Source: Lachnospiraceae bacterium UBA7054 (GTDB lineage Bacteria; Bacillota; Clostridia; Lachnospirales; Lachnospiraceae). Taken from it: a stretch of DNA of 48,478 nt. Shown piece by piece: positions 35,382-43,830 of the stretch. The first letter of the stretch is position 1. Every line of letters starts with the position of its first letter. Position numbers and translations under genes: made by a program. The notes beneath the pieces are model-generated. The model saw only the letters and a program-made list of their open reading frames with translations. It searched no databases and was not told the origin of the DNA. Location of the stretch: NCBI GenBank assembly GCA_002492725.1, contig DLAF01000027.1, positions 1 through 48,478 on the forward strand. Direction: 5' to 3'.

Positions 35382-35404
35382 AAAAAAGAAAAATGGGGAA
35401 AAAC

Positions 35405-35434
35405 TTTATAATAGTTTTAGAGTTGTGTCCACAA
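35405..35434 (-). promoter_or_regulatory. Candidate pyrG promoter
   Basis: On the minus strand, TTGTGG (35434-35429), an 18-base spacer and TATAAA (35410-35405) form a modest sigma-A-type promoter. It lies upstream of the attenuator-like hairpin. TATTAT overlapping the -10 is an alternative with shorter spacing. Confidence 0.35.
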
Positions 35435-35450
35435 ATTCATAATTTTCTCA

Positions 35451-35479
35451 TTGATTTATGATTTTACCTACCATATACT
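35451..35479 (+). promoter_or_regulatory. ftsH promoter
   Basis: TTGATT (35451-35456), a 17-base spacer and TATACT (35474-35479) match sigma-A well. Transcription would begin near 35486, about 80 bases before ATG 35567. Together with the pyrG promoter on the other strand this makes a compact divergent control region. Confidence 0.6.
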
Positions 35480-35566
35480 TAAAGAATGGGCGGCATATCT
35501 GCACAAACAGAATAAACAAGCGAGATGCTGCCAAAGATGTGAAACATAAGAAAGCGAGGATGCCTT

Positions 35567-37840
35567 ATGGCAGATAATACAAATAATGTAAATCCATACG
35601 ATAACGGCGGGTCGGGCGGCCCCGGCAATGGCGGCGGCGGGTCAAACGGACCGGGCGGACCGAACAGTCCCGGCGGAAACGATCCCAGAAAACAGAGCCT
35701 TATTATGCTCGTAGTAGCGGCACTCATTACCCTGTTATGTATCAGCGTCTTTATGAAGATGCTGACGGGAGCGACCAACCAGGAGATCTCTTACAATGAA
35801 TTCATCCAGATGGTGGAGCAGGGAAAGGTGAAGAGCGTCTCCGTGGGCTCTGACCGAATCACGATCTATCCCAAAGAGGAGCAGAGGAGCAATTCCTTTT
35901 TGTATCCCTACAGCGCGGGCGTAAACACCTATTATACGGGCAAGATGGAAGATGACGAAAAACTGGCGGAGCGTCTCTTGGAGAAAAAGATCGAGACCAA
36001 GAAGGAAGTTTCCGACAGTTCCGGCATGATCATGACGATACTGCTTTACTATATTCTTCCGGTGCTCCTGATGTGGGGGCTGCTTAGTCTGCTCTTTCGG
36101 CGTATGGGAGGTAAGGGTGGTCCCATGGGTGTCGGCAGGAGCACGGCAAAGGCGTATGTACAGAAGGAGACGGGTATCACCTTTCAGGATGTGGCCGGTG
36201 AGGACGAGGCCAAGGAGTCACTGGTGGAGGTAGTGGACTTTCTCCACAATCCCGGCAAGTATTCCAAAATCGGCGCAAGGCTTCCCAAGGGTGCGCTTTT
36301 GGTGGGCCCTCCCGGAACGGGTAAAACGCTTTTGGCAAAGGCGGTAGCCGGCGAAGCGCACGTACCGTTCTTCTCTCTTTCCGGTTCCGATTTTATTGAG
36401 TTGTATGTAGGCGTGGGAGCTTCCCGTGTCCGTGATCTTTTTAAGGAGGCGGAAAAGAACGCCCCCTGTATTGTGTTCATTGATGAGATCGACGCCATCG
36501 GCAGGAGCCGTGATTCCAAGTACGGCGGCGGCAACGAGGAGCGGGAACAGACGTTGAACCAGCTGCTTTCAGAGATGGACGGTTTTGATGGCAAGAAGGG
36601 CATTATTATTCTGGCAGCCACCAACAGGCCGGAAATCCTGGACAAAGCACTGCTGCGCCCGGGGCGGTTTGACAGGCGTATCATTGTGGATAAGCCGGAT
36701 CTGAAAGGCCGTGTAGAGATTTTGCAGGTACATTCCAAGGATGTGCTGATGGATGACACGGTGGACTTAAATGAGATCGCGCTGGCCACTTCGGGAGCGG
36801 TGGGTTCCGACCTTGCGAATATGATTAACGAAGCGGCTATCAACGCCGTGAAGATGGGCAGGGAGTATGTGAGTCAGAAGGATCTTTTTGACGCGGTCGA
36901 ACAGGTGCTTGTAGGTAAGGAGAAAAAGGACCGCGTAATGAGCAAGGAGGAGCGCAAGATCGTTTCTTACCACGAGGTAGGGCATGCGCTCTTAAGCGCA
37001 TTGCAGAAAAATTCGGAACCCGTGCAGAAGATTACCATTGTGCCCCGCACGATGGGGGCGCTGGGTTATGTTATGCACGTGCCGGAGGAGGAAAAATATC
37101 TGGATACCGAGGCAGAGCTTCGCGACAGGCTGGTAAGTCTGCTGGGCGGGCGCGCGGCGGAAGAGATCGTTTTTGATACCGTGACAACGGGTGCGGCCAA
37201 CGATATTGAGCAGGCGACGAGTATTGCCAGAAATATGATCACACGCTTTGGTATGAGCAAAAAATTTGGCCTGATGGGACTTGCCACCGTGGAAAGCCAG
37301 TATCTGGAGGGGCGGGCTTCCCTGACCTGTTCCGATGTGACGGCGGCGGACATTGACACGGAAGTGATGAAGTTACTCCACGAGAGCTATAAAAAGGCGA
37401 AGAAGCTTTTGAAAGAGAATCGTGAAATCATGGATAAGCTGGCGGCGCACCTGATTGAGAAGGAGACCATCACCGGCAAGGAGTTTATGAAGATTTACCG
37501 CAAGGAGAAAGGAATCCCGGAACCTGAGGAGGGTGCAGAGGAGAAGGCGGACGGTGCCAAGGCGGTGCAAGCGGACGCAGGACGGCAGATGCCCGCGAAC
37601 GTGCAGCCCGGCACAGCGCAGCAGGGACCCGCAGCCCTGCAGCCGGGTATGGCACAGCAGGGGCCCACAGACGCGCAGTCCGGTACGGTGCAGCAGGGAC
37701 CCACAGACGCGCAGTCCGGTACGGTGCAGCAGGGACCCGCAGACGCGCAGTCTGGTGCAGGGCAGCAGGAGCAGAACGCTGCGCCCAGAGGTTTATTCTC
37801 TCAGGCGCCGGACCCCGACGGAGAGAGGCGTGATGTTTGA
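35567..37840 (+). CDS. ftsH: ATP-dependent zinc metalloprotease FtsH with a repeat-bearing C-terminal tail
   Basis: The 757-residue membrane protease degrades misassembled membrane and short-lived cytosolic proteins. In order it has: an unusual Gly/Asn-rich cytosolic N-terminus (1-40), a first membrane helix (about 44-66), an extracytoplasmic domain, a second helix (about 153-177), the AAA module with Walker A GPPGTGKT (247-254) and Walker B CIVFIDEID (301-309), and the zinc site HEVGH (469-473). The C-terminal ~100 residues after the protease domain are low complexity, with four tandem 12-residue units (about 682-729). It has its own promoter. AAAGCGAGG lies upstream of the ATG, and its stop overlaps the uvrC start. 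Confidence 0.96.
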   Translation: MADNTNNVNPYDNGGSGGPGNGGGGSNGPGGPNSPGGNDPRKQSLIMLVVAALITLLCISVFMKMLTGATNQEISYNEFIQMVEQGKVKSVSVGSDRITIYPKEEQRSNSFLYPYSAGVNTYYTGKMEDDEKLAERLLEKKIETKKEVSDSSGMIMTILLYYILPVLLMWGLLSLLFRRMGGKGGPMGVGRSTAKAYVQKETGITFQDVAGEDEAKESLVEVVDFLHNPGKYSKIGARLPKGALLVGPPGTGKTLLAKAVAGEAHVPFFSLSGSDFIELYVGVGASRVRDLFKEAEKNAPCIVFIDEIDAIGRSRDSKYGGGNEEREQTLNQLLSEMDGFDGKKGIIILAATNRPEILDKALLRPGRFDRRIIVDKPDLKGRVEILQVHSKDVLMDDTVDLNEIALATSGAVGSDLANMINEAAINAVKMGREYVSQKDLFDAVEQVLVGKEKKDRVMSKEERKIVSYHEVGHALLSALQKNSEPVQKITIVPRTMGALGYVMHVPEEEKYLDTEAELRDRLVSLLGGRAAEEIVFDTVTTGAANDIEQATSIARNMITRFGMSKKFGLMGLATVESQYLEGRASLTCSDVTAADIDTEVMKLLHESYKKAKKLLKENREIMDKLAAHLIEKETITGKEFMKIYRKEKGIPEPEEGAEEKADGAKAVQADAGRQMPANVQPGTAQQGPAALQPGMAQQGPTDAQSGTVQQGPTDAQSGTVQQGPADAQSGAGQQEQNAAPRGLFSQAPDPDGERRDV
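37610..37753 (+). repeat. Tandem 36-bp repeat (4 units) in the ftsH tail
   Basis: Units at 37610, 37646, 37682 and 37718 each encode 12 residues of the form GxxQQGPxDAQS. The last three are nearly identical in DNA; the first is degenerate, and a partial unit follows to about 37768. Because the period is a multiple of three, other frames also stay open here and give a false N-terminal extension to uvrC. Confidence 0.85.
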
Positions 37841-39713
37841 CTTTGACGAGGAATTAAAAAAACTGCCCCATGCCCCCGGCGTGTATTTGATGCACGATGC
37901 GGGAGATACCATTATTTATGTGGGAAAGGCCGTAAATCTTCACAATCGTGTACGTTCGTATTTCCGCAAGATCGTGGGGCGTGGGCCGCAGATCGACAGG
38001 ATGGTGGAGCAGATCGCGCGGTTTGAGTATATCGTGACGGATTCGGAGTTGGAAGCTCTTGTACTGGAGAATAACCTGATTAAGGAATACAGTCCGAAGT
38101 ACAACACCATGCTGAAGGACGACAAGACCTACCCCTATATCAAAGTCACGATGGGGGAGGAGTATCCCCGCATTCTGTTTTCCCGCGAGATGAAGAAGGA
38201 TAAGTCTCGCTATTTTGGTCCTTATACCAGCGCGGCAGCGGTGAAGGATACCATTGATCTGATGAATAAGCTCTATCAGTTAAAGACCTGTAACCGCAGG
38301 CTGCCAAGGGACATCGGGCTTGAGAGGCCGTGTCTTAACTACCATATCAAACAGTGCGCTGCGCCCTGCCAGGGTTATATCAGTAAAGAAGCGTATCGGG
38401 AGCGGGTTGAGCAGGCGCTTGATTTCCTAAATGGTAATTACAAACCGATGCTCCGTGAGCTGGAGCAAAAAATGACGGAAGCCTCAGAAAATATGGAGTT
38501 TGAGGAGGCGGCCCGATATCGCGATCTGTTAAACAGCGTAAAGAGCGTGGCGCAGAAGCAGAAGATTACGGACTCTGACGGAGAGGATAAGGATATCATT
38601 GCCTTGGCGGCAGATGAGAGGGATGCTGTGGTACAGGTGTTTTTTGTGCGCGGCGGAAAACTGATCGGCAGAGATCATTTTTATATGACACATGTGGAGG
38701 ACTGTGCGGGGGCGCAGATCCTCCTTGACTTTGTAAAGCAGTTTTATGCAGGCACGCCCTACATTCCACGGGAATTGATGCTTCAGGAAGAGATTGAGGA
38801 TATGCCGATCCTGGAGCAATGGCTCTCCGCCAGAAAAGGAAGCAGGGTCTATCTGCGTGTGCCAAAGAAAGGTGCAAAGGAGAAGCTTGTGGAGCTGGCG
38901 GCCCAGAATGCCGGACTCATTTTAAGTCAGGATAAGGAGCGTATCCGTCGGGAGGAAGGCAGGACCATCGGCGCGATGAAAGAGATTGCCGCCTTGCTGA
39001 AACTGGAGGATGCGAGCCGCATGGAGGCTTATGATATTTCCAATATCAGTGGTTTCGCCAACGTCGGTTCGATGGTAGTCTTCGAGAAAGGAAAGGCTAA
39101 GCGTAGCGATTATCGCAAGTTTCGCATTCAATCCGTCTCAGGCCCCGACGATTACGCCTGCATGCGGGAGGTGCTCACAAGGCGATTCCTGCACGGCATG
39201 GAGGAGCGGGAAGATTTAAGCCGCAGAGAGATGGATCAGACTTTTGGGAGTTTTACCAAATTCCCTGATTTGCTTTTGATGGACGGCGGCAGAGGTCAGG
39301 TGAATATTGCTCTGCAGGTACTTTCCGAGCTGCATTTGGACATTCCCGTCTGCGGCATGGTAAAGGACGACAATCACCGCACCAGGGGTCTCTATTATCA
39401 GAATGTGGAAATCCCCATTGATACCCGTTCGGAGGGTTTTAAACTGATCACCAGAATTCAGGACGAGGCGCACCGTTTTGCCATCGAGTATCATCGGTCG
39501 CTGCGCTCCAAGGCGCAGGTGAAGTCGGCTCTCGACGAGATCCCGGGGGTAGGGCCTGCGCGAAGGAAGGCGCTGATGCGGCATTTCGGCTCTATTAATG
39601 AGATCCGGGAGGCGTCGGTGGAGAAACTCTGTGAGGTGACTGAGATTCCGGAACGAATCGGAAAGCAGATCTATGATTTTTTTCACGGGGAAAAGGAAGA
39701 GCGCGCAGAATAG
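37833..39713 (+). CDS. uvrC: UvrABC excinuclease subunit C
   Basis: The 626-residue nucleotide-excision-repair nuclease makes the two incisions around a lesion together with UvrA and UvrB. The N-terminal GIY-YIG-type domain has PGVYLMHDAGDTIIYVGKA (about 13-31) and NRVRSYF. A UVR motif (EQKMTEASENMEFEEAARYR, about 210-230) contacts UvrB. The RNase-H-like domain includes LLMDGGRGQVNIAL. The C-terminus has helix-hairpin-helix IPGVGPARRKALMRHFGS. ATG 37833 overlaps the ftsH stop and follows GGAGAGAGG; the frame open back to 37533 is an artefact of the ftsH repeats. Confidence 0.97.
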   Translation: MFDFDEELKKLPHAPGVYLMHDAGDTIIYVGKAVNLHNRVRSYFRKIVGRGPQIDRMVEQIARFEYIVTDSELEALVLENNLIKEYSPKYNTMLKDDKTYPYIKVTMGEEYPRILFSREMKKDKSRYFGPYTSAAAVKDTIDLMNKLYQLKTCNRRLPRDIGLERPCLNYHIKQCAAPCQGYISKEAYRERVEQALDFLNGNYKPMLRELEQKMTEASENMEFEEAARYRDLLNSVKSVAQKQKITDSDGEDKDIIALAADERDAVVQVFFVRGGKLIGRDHFYMTHVEDCAGAQILLDFVKQFYAGTPYIPRELMLQEEIEDMPILEQWLSARKGSRVYLRVPKKGAKEKLVELAAQNAGLILSQDKERIRREEGRTIGAMKEIAALLKLEDASRMEAYDISNISGFANVGSMVVFEKGKAKRSDYRKFRIQSVSGPDDYACMREVLTRRFLHGMEEREDLSRREMDQTFGSFTKFPDLLLMDGGRGQVNIALQVLSELHLDIPVCGMVKDDNHRTRGLYYQNVEIPIDTRSEGFKLITRIQDEAHRFAIEYHRSLRSKAQVKSALDEIPGVGPARRKALMRHFGSINEIREASVEKLCEVTEIPERIGKQIYDFFHGEKEERAE

Positions 39714-39729
39714 TCCCTTATTGCGCGCT
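39700..39729 (+). terminator. GC-rich hairpin across the uvrC stop
   Basis: AGCGCGCA (39700-39707) and TGCGCGCT (39722-39729) form a perfect 8-bp stem around the uvrC stop codon. It lacks a T-run, so intrinsic termination would be weak. The -35 of the hprK promoter overlaps its right arm. Confidence 0.35.
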
Positions 39730-39749
39730 GCGAAAAAATGGATTACAAT
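39721..39749 (+). promoter_or_regulatory. Candidate hprK promoter
   Basis: TTGCGC (39721-39726), a 17-base spacer and TACAAT (39744-39749) fit sigma-A. Transcription would start near 39756, giving a leader of about 155 bases that contains the large folded element at 39767-39888. Confidence 0.5.
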
Positions 39750-39766
39750 GTACACGTAGGCAATGA

Positions 39767-39888
39767 GCAGTGCGCAGACAGCGGAGTAAGTGCACGGAGA
39801 GCTTGCTCACCGGAGTACTTACTGCGCTGTCTGCATAGGGCGAAGCCCGTGAGCGAGGAAAATCGCAGATTTTGCGAGCGGGCACTGC
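39767..39888 (+). promoter_or_regulatory. Closed multi-branch structured element in the hprK leader
   Basis: A closing stem GCAGTGC (39767-39773) / GCACTGC (39882-39888) encloses three hairpins. The first is an 18-bp stem with one mismatch (39774-39791 with 39817-39834), starting directly after the closing strand. The second is GGGC-GAA-GCCC (39838-39848). The third is AAAATC-GCA-GATTTT (39859-39873). This resembles a multi-way RNA junction. It lies between the hprK promoter and its start, so it may be a cis-acting RNA or a palindromic repeat element. A related but shorter inverted repeat lies at 45049-45089. Confidence 0.5.
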
Positions 39889-39912
39889 ATTAAATGAGAC
39901 AAGGAGAAAGAG

Positions 39913-40851
39913 ATGGCAAGCATCAATCTTACAAAAGTAATCGAAAAGTTCAAATGGGAAAATCTGACGCCGGAGATCGACGCTTCAAAGATCAAAGTGA
40001 CGCAGCCGGACATCAACAGACCGGCCCTGCAGCTTGCGGGATATTTTGAACATTTCGAGACCACACGCCTGCAGATCGTGGGTTTTGTTGAATATTCCTA
40101 CATGAATAATCTGGACGAGGAAAGACAGCGGGAGATTTTCGAAAAACTCTTAAATAATCCCCTGCCGGGTATTCTGTTTTGCAGAGAACTCTATCCGAAT
40201 GAGATATTCAGGGAGGTCGCACTAAAATACGGTGTACCGCTTCTGATGAGCAAAAAGGCAACGTCAGCCTGTATGGCGGAGGTGATCCGCTGGCTGAATG
40301 TACAGCTTGCCCCCTGTATCTCCGTGCACGGTGTGCTGGTGGATGTTTACGGGGAAGGTGTTCTGATCACCGGTGAGAGCGGCATCGGGAAATCTGAGGC
40401 AGCGCTTGAGCTGATCAAGAGAGGACATCGTCTGGTGACGGATGATGTAGTGGAAATCCGCCGTGTGAGTGAGGATACGCTGATTGGTTCCGCGCCTGAT
40501 ATCACCAAGCATTTTATCGAGCTGCGGGGCATCGGCATTGTAGATGTGAAAGCCCTCTTTGGTGCGTCGAGTGTTAGGGATACCCAGAACATTGATCTGG
40601 TCATCCGTCTGGAAGATTGGGATAAGGATAAAGAGTACGACCGTCTGGGTCTGGAGGAGGAGTACACGGAGTATTTGGGAAACCGCGTTGTTTGTCATAC
40701 CCTTCCAATCAGGCCGGGTCGTAATCTGGCAATCATTTGCGAATCTGCCGCAGTCAACCATCGTCAGAAGAAGATGGGATATAATGCGGCGCAGGAGCTT
40801 TATAAGAGAGTGCAGAATTCTTTGGCACGCGGCAGGGACGAGGAGGACTGA
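39913..40851 (+). CDS. hprK: HPr kinase/phosphorylase
   Basis: The 312-residue enzyme phosphorylates and dephosphorylates Ser46 of HPr and Crh, the central switch of carbon catabolite control in low-GC Gram-positives. Walker A is GESGIGKS (154-161). The family signature around the second conserved stretch includes FIELRGIGIVDVKALFG. His140 in SVHGVLVDVYG matches the catalytic region. AAGGAG lies 8-9 bases before the ATG. Its likely partner, a Crh-like protein that keeps Ser46, is encoded at 44774. Confidence 0.97.
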   Translation: MASINLTKVIEKFKWENLTPEIDASKIKVTQPDINRPALQLAGYFEHFETTRLQIVGFVEYSYMNNLDEERQREIFEKLLNNPLPGILFCRELYPNEIFREVALKYGVPLLMSKKATSACMAEVIRWLNVQLAPCISVHGVLVDVYGEGVLITGESGIGKSEAALELIKRGHRLVTDDVVEIRRVSEDTLIGSAPDITKHFIELRGIGIVDVKALFGASSVRDTQNIDLVIRLEDWDKDKEYDRLGLEEEYTEYLGNRVVCHTLPIRPGRNLAIICESAAVNHRQKKMGYNAAQELYKRVQNSLARGRDEED

Positions 40852-40854
40852 AAA

Positions 40855-40949
40855 CGCGAAAAGTACTTCTAAAGACGCCCCGCCATAGGACGGGACGCCA
40901 AGAAGTACTAAGTTTCGCGTGGGAGAATGCCTAAAATGCGGCATTCTCC
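40855..40949. repeat. Two long inverted repeats between hprK and the glucokinase gene
   Basis: CGCGAAA (40855-40861) pairs with TTTCGCG (40913-40919), and AGTACTTCT (40862-40870) with AGAAGTACT (40901-40909), leaving a 3-base bulge: 16 bp in total. Immediately after, GGAGAATGCC (40922-40931) and GGCATTCTCC (40940-40949) make a perfect 10-bp hairpin. No T-run follows. They could modulate readthrough, processing or stability of the operon mRNA. Confidence 0.6.
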
Positions 40950-40991
40950 GCATTGAGATCTTGAAACATTGAGAGGAAAGGGGTTTTCAGC

Positions 40992-41927
40992 ATGGCAAAT
41001 TATTTGTTTGGTGTGGATGTGGGTGGAACCACGGTAAAGATGGGATTATTCGATCAGGATGGCAATGTGATCGAGAAGTGGGAGATTCCTACCAGAACGG
41101 CAAACGGCGGAGAAAAGATTCTGCCCGATATCGCGGACAGCATCAAAGCGAAGATGACGGAAAAGGGAATTGGGAAGGCAGATGTGATCGGCGCCGGCGT
41201 TGGCGTGCCCGGGCCTGTGGATGGGAACGGCACCGTGCATCGCGCCGTCAACCTTGGCTGGGGCGAAGTGGATCTGAAAAAGGAGCTTAGCGGACTGCTT
41301 GACGGTATGCGTGTGGAGGCAGGAAACGATGCCAATGTGGCAGCTCTCGGCGAGATGTGGAAGGGCGGCGGCCAGGGGCACCGGAATCTGGTGGCAGTCA
41401 CATTGGGAACGGGTGTCGGCGGCGGCATCATTATTAACGGTGAGATTTTGACCGGTGCGACGGGCGCCGGCGGCGAAATCGGGCACATTCATGTGGAAGA
41501 TAACGAGACGGAGGCCTGCGGCTGCGGTAATTTTGGCTGCCTGGAGGAGTATGCTTCCGCTACAGGAATCACCAGACTGGCAAACCGCGCGCTGGCGGCG
41601 AGTGATAAGGACAGTGTGTTAAGAAGCGGCGAAGTCTCCGCGAAGACCGTGTTTGATGCGGTGAAGGCAGGAGATGAACTGGCGATTCAAGTCGCGGAGA
41701 AGTTTGGAGAGTATCTGGGGAAAGGTCTGGGCGTGATCGCGGGTGTGATCAATCCGGAGATTTTTGTAATCGGCGGCGGTGTCTCCAAAGCAGGCGAGGT
41801 GCTTTTTGATTATATTAAGCCTGCATTTGAAAAAACGGTATTCCATGGCTGCAAGAATGCGGCCTTTGCGCTTGCGACATTGGGAAATGACGCAGGAATC
41901 TACGGGGCTGCGCGGCTGCTGCTATAA
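40992..41927 (+). CDS. glcK: ROK-family glucokinase
   Basis: The 311-residue product phosphorylates glucose to glucose-6-phosphate with ATP. It has the N-terminal phosphate loop FGVDVGGTTVK, GAGVGVPGPVD, NDANVAALGE with the catalytic Asp, TLGTGVGGGIIING, and the ROK zinc site GHIHV followed by ACGCGNFGCLEEYAS. Length and motifs are typical of Gram-positive GlcK. GAGAGGAAAGG lies 12 or more bases before ATG 40992. Its place after hprK fits a sugar-metabolism role. Confidence 0.93.
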   Translation: MANYLFGVDVGGTTVKMGLFDQDGNVIEKWEIPTRTANGGEKILPDIADSIKAKMTEKGIGKADVIGAGVGVPGPVDGNGTVHRAVNLGWGEVDLKKELSGLLDGMRVEAGNDANVAALGEMWKGGGQGHRNLVAVTLGTGVGGGIIINGEILTGATGAGGEIGHIHVEDNETEACGCGNFGCLEEYASATGITRLANRALAASDKDSVLRSGEVSAKTVFDAVKAGDELAIQVAEKFGEYLGKGLGVIAGVINPEIFVIGGGVSKAGEVLFDYIKPAFEKTVFHGCKNAAFALATLGNDAGIYGAARLLL

Positions 41928-41930
41928 CAG

Positions 41931-41946
41931 ATCGAGTAAGCTCGAT
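41931..41946. repeat. Perfect 6-bp hairpin after the glucokinase gene
   Basis: ATCGAG-TAAG-CTCGAT is a perfect stem with a 4-base loop, starting 4 bases after the glcK stop. No T-run follows, so it does not look like an efficient terminator. The rest of the gap to murB shows nothing further. Confidence 0.4.
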
Positions 41947-42012
41947 TGGTAATTACGAATGACCGCGCTCTGTGCGGGATATATTATATAAAAAAGTTAT
42001 GAGGGGCATAAG

Positions 42013-42924
42013 TTGAATAATTCAGTCTATGAACATATCGGCTCTATCGTGCCAAAGGAGCGTATTCTCTTTCAGGAGCCCATGAGCAGATACACGACTT
42101 TCCGCGTCGGCGGCGAGGCGGAGTGCATGGTAATCGTGGAATCCAAGGAGGAATTGTCGCAGCTTGTATTTTTTTTGGCACAGTCGGGGCAGGATTACTT
42201 TATACTGGGAAACGGCAGCAATCTTTTGGTGGGTGATAAGGGTTACCGCGGCATTATCCTGAAGCTGGGAAAGCGGATGGCAGGCATTCATGTGGAAGGC
42301 ACTCATCTGGTGGCGGGCGCGGGCGCTCTGCTTTCTCAGGTGGCGGCAGCGGCCAGGGATGCGGGACTTGGCGGTTTTGAGTTTGCAGCGGGGATTCCCG
42401 GCAGCATTGGCGGTGCGATCGTGATGAATGCGGGGGCCTATGACGGGGAGATGAAGCAGATTGTCAAACTTGTCCGCGTGATGGATCAAAGGGGCGAAAT
42501 TCTGACGCTGGACAACGACACCATGGAGTTTGGCTACCGCACCAGTATCATCAAAGACAGGCCTTTTGTCGTGATGGCCGCAGTTTTTGCCCTGGAGCAG
42601 AAGGATAAGGAAACCGTTTCCGCGCGGATGGAAGAATTGATGAAACTAAGAAAGAGCAAACAGCCGTTAGAGTATCCCAGTGCGGGCAGCACTTTTAAGC
42701 GGCCGGAAGGGTATTATGCAGGGAAACTCATAATGGACGCGGGACTGCGGGGCTATCGCATCGGCGGTGCAAGGGTATCGGAAAAGCACTGTGGATTCGT
42801 GGTGAATGACGGTGGCGCGACAGCGGCTGATATCCGTGAGGTGATCGAGGAAGTACAGGAGCGCGTTCGCGATAAGTTTCACGTCAGATTGGAACCGGAG
42901 GTCATTTTTTTAGGCGACTTTTAG
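42013..42924 (+). CDS. murB: UDP-N-acetylenolpyruvoylglucosamine reductase
   Basis: The 303-residue FAD enzyme reduces UDP-GlcNAc-enolpyruvate to UDP-MurNAc in peptidoglycan synthesis. FAD-binding motifs are YTTFRVGGEAE, ILGNGSNLLVGD and GIPGSIGGAIVMNAGAY. The catalytic Ser is in YPSAGSTFKRP and the catalytic Glu in LEPEVIFLG; the type II (short) layout is usual in Gram-positives. The start is TTG 42013 with GAGGGG 7 bases upstream. It overlaps or abuts the rapZ gene. Confidence 0.96.
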   Translation: MNNSVYEHIGSIVPKERILFQEPMSRYTTFRVGGEAECMVIVESKEELSQLVFFLAQSGQDYFILGNGSNLLVGDKGYRGIILKLGKRMAGIHVEGTHLVAGAGALLSQVAAAARDAGLGGFEFAAGIPGSIGGAIVMNAGAYDGEMKQIVKLVRVMDQRGEILTLDNDTMEFGYRTSIIKDRPFVVMAAVFALEQKDKETVSARMEELMKLRKSKQPLEYPSAGSTFKRPEGYYAGKLIMDAGLRGYRIGGARVSEKHCGFVVNDGGATAADIREVIEEVQERVRDKFHVRLEPEVIFLGDF

Positions 42925-42962
42925 TGGCAATTGAGGGACAGAAGAAAGAGGTTAAGTACCGC

Positions 42963-43820
42963 ATGAGATTTGTGATCGTAACGGGAATGAGCGGTTCCGG
43001 TAAGCGAACCGCCATGAAAATGCTGGAAGATATCGGCTTTTATTGTGTGGATAATCTGCCGGTGGCGCTGATTGAGAAATTTGTAGAGCTCATCACCACG
43101 CCGACGAGCGAGGTCAATAAGGTGGCGCTGGGACTCGATGTACGTGCGGATCAGTCTTTCGGCGGTGTACGAAGTATTCTGGAACAGCTTAAGAACAACG
43201 GGTATCTTTTTGAGATCCTGTTTTTGGAGGCCGGTGACGATGTCCTCCTCAAACGTTATAAGGAGACCAGAAGGCTTCATCCCCTCTCCCCCGAGGGCAG
43301 GGTGCAGGAGGGTATTTTGCGGGAGCGGGAGATCCTGAAAGAGATTCGGGAAAAGGCAGACTACATTATTGACACTTCTCATTTGCTGACCAGGGAGCTG
43401 AAGGAAGAGATTGATGACATCTTTATCAGAAATAAGGAATACAATTCCCTGATCGTCACGATCCTATCCTTTGGCTTTAAGAAAGGGATACCGGCGGATG
43501 CCGATCTGGTATTTGACGTGCGTTTTCTGCCGAATCCCTTTTACATCGACGAGTTGAAGTACAAGACTGGCAATGACAAAGAGGTGCAGGATTATGTGAT
43601 GGCGTTTGCAGAGGCGGGCGTATTTTTGCAGAAACTCATGGATATGCTGGATTTTTTGATTCCCAATTACGTAAAAGAGGGAAAGCACCAGCTTGTGATC
43701 GGCATTGGCTGTACCGGAGGCAAACACAGGAGCGTGACCCTTGCAAACGCCCTCTACGCGGGGATGAAGGATCACGGGACCTACGGCGTAAAACTTTATC
43801 ACAGGGATATTGATAAATAG
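42963..43820 (+). CDS. rapZ: RapZ/YvcJ-family nucleotide-binding protein
   Basis: The product (285 residues from ATG 42963) starts MRFVIVTGMSGSGKRTAMKM, a P-loop in which the usual Ser/Thr after GK is Arg followed by Thr. Then come GFYCVDNLPVALI, the RRLHPLSP motif, and the C-terminal domain with SFGFKKGIPADADLVFDVRF, GCTGGKHRSV and HRD. RapZ controls GlmS through small RNAs in E. coli; Bacillus YvcJ has GTPase activity and lies in the same murB-whiA neighbourhood. GTG 42924, which overlaps the murB stop and has AGGCGA upstream, would add 13 residues; both starts are plausible. Confidence 0.92.
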   Translation: MRFVIVTGMSGSGKRTAMKMLEDIGFYCVDNLPVALIEKFVELITTPTSEVNKVALGLDVRADQSFGGVRSILEQLKNNGYLFEILFLEAGDDVLLKRYKETRRLHPLSPEGRVQEGILREREILKEIREKADYIIDTSHLLTRELKEEIDDIFIRNKEYNSLIVTILSFGFKKGIPADADLVFDVRFLPNPFYIDELKYKTGNDKEVQDYVMAFAEAGVFLQKLMDMLDFLIPNYVKEGKHQLVIGIGCTGGKHRSVTLANALYAGMKDHGTYGVKLYHRDIDK

Positions 43821-43830
43821 GGGAAAACTT

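Noticed and set aside
37533..37832. A 100-residue Arg-rich N-terminal extension of UvrC in the frame open back to 37533
   Set aside because: It is a shadow of the ftsH tail: the 36-bp repeats keep all frames open. UvrC homology begins at the ATG at 37833, which has its own ribosome site.
42963..43820. RapZ inactivated because its P-loop has Arg after GK
   Set aside because: The following Thr may serve, the rest of the P-loop and protein are intact, and I believe similar P-loops occur in related bacteria, so this is probably not a lesion.
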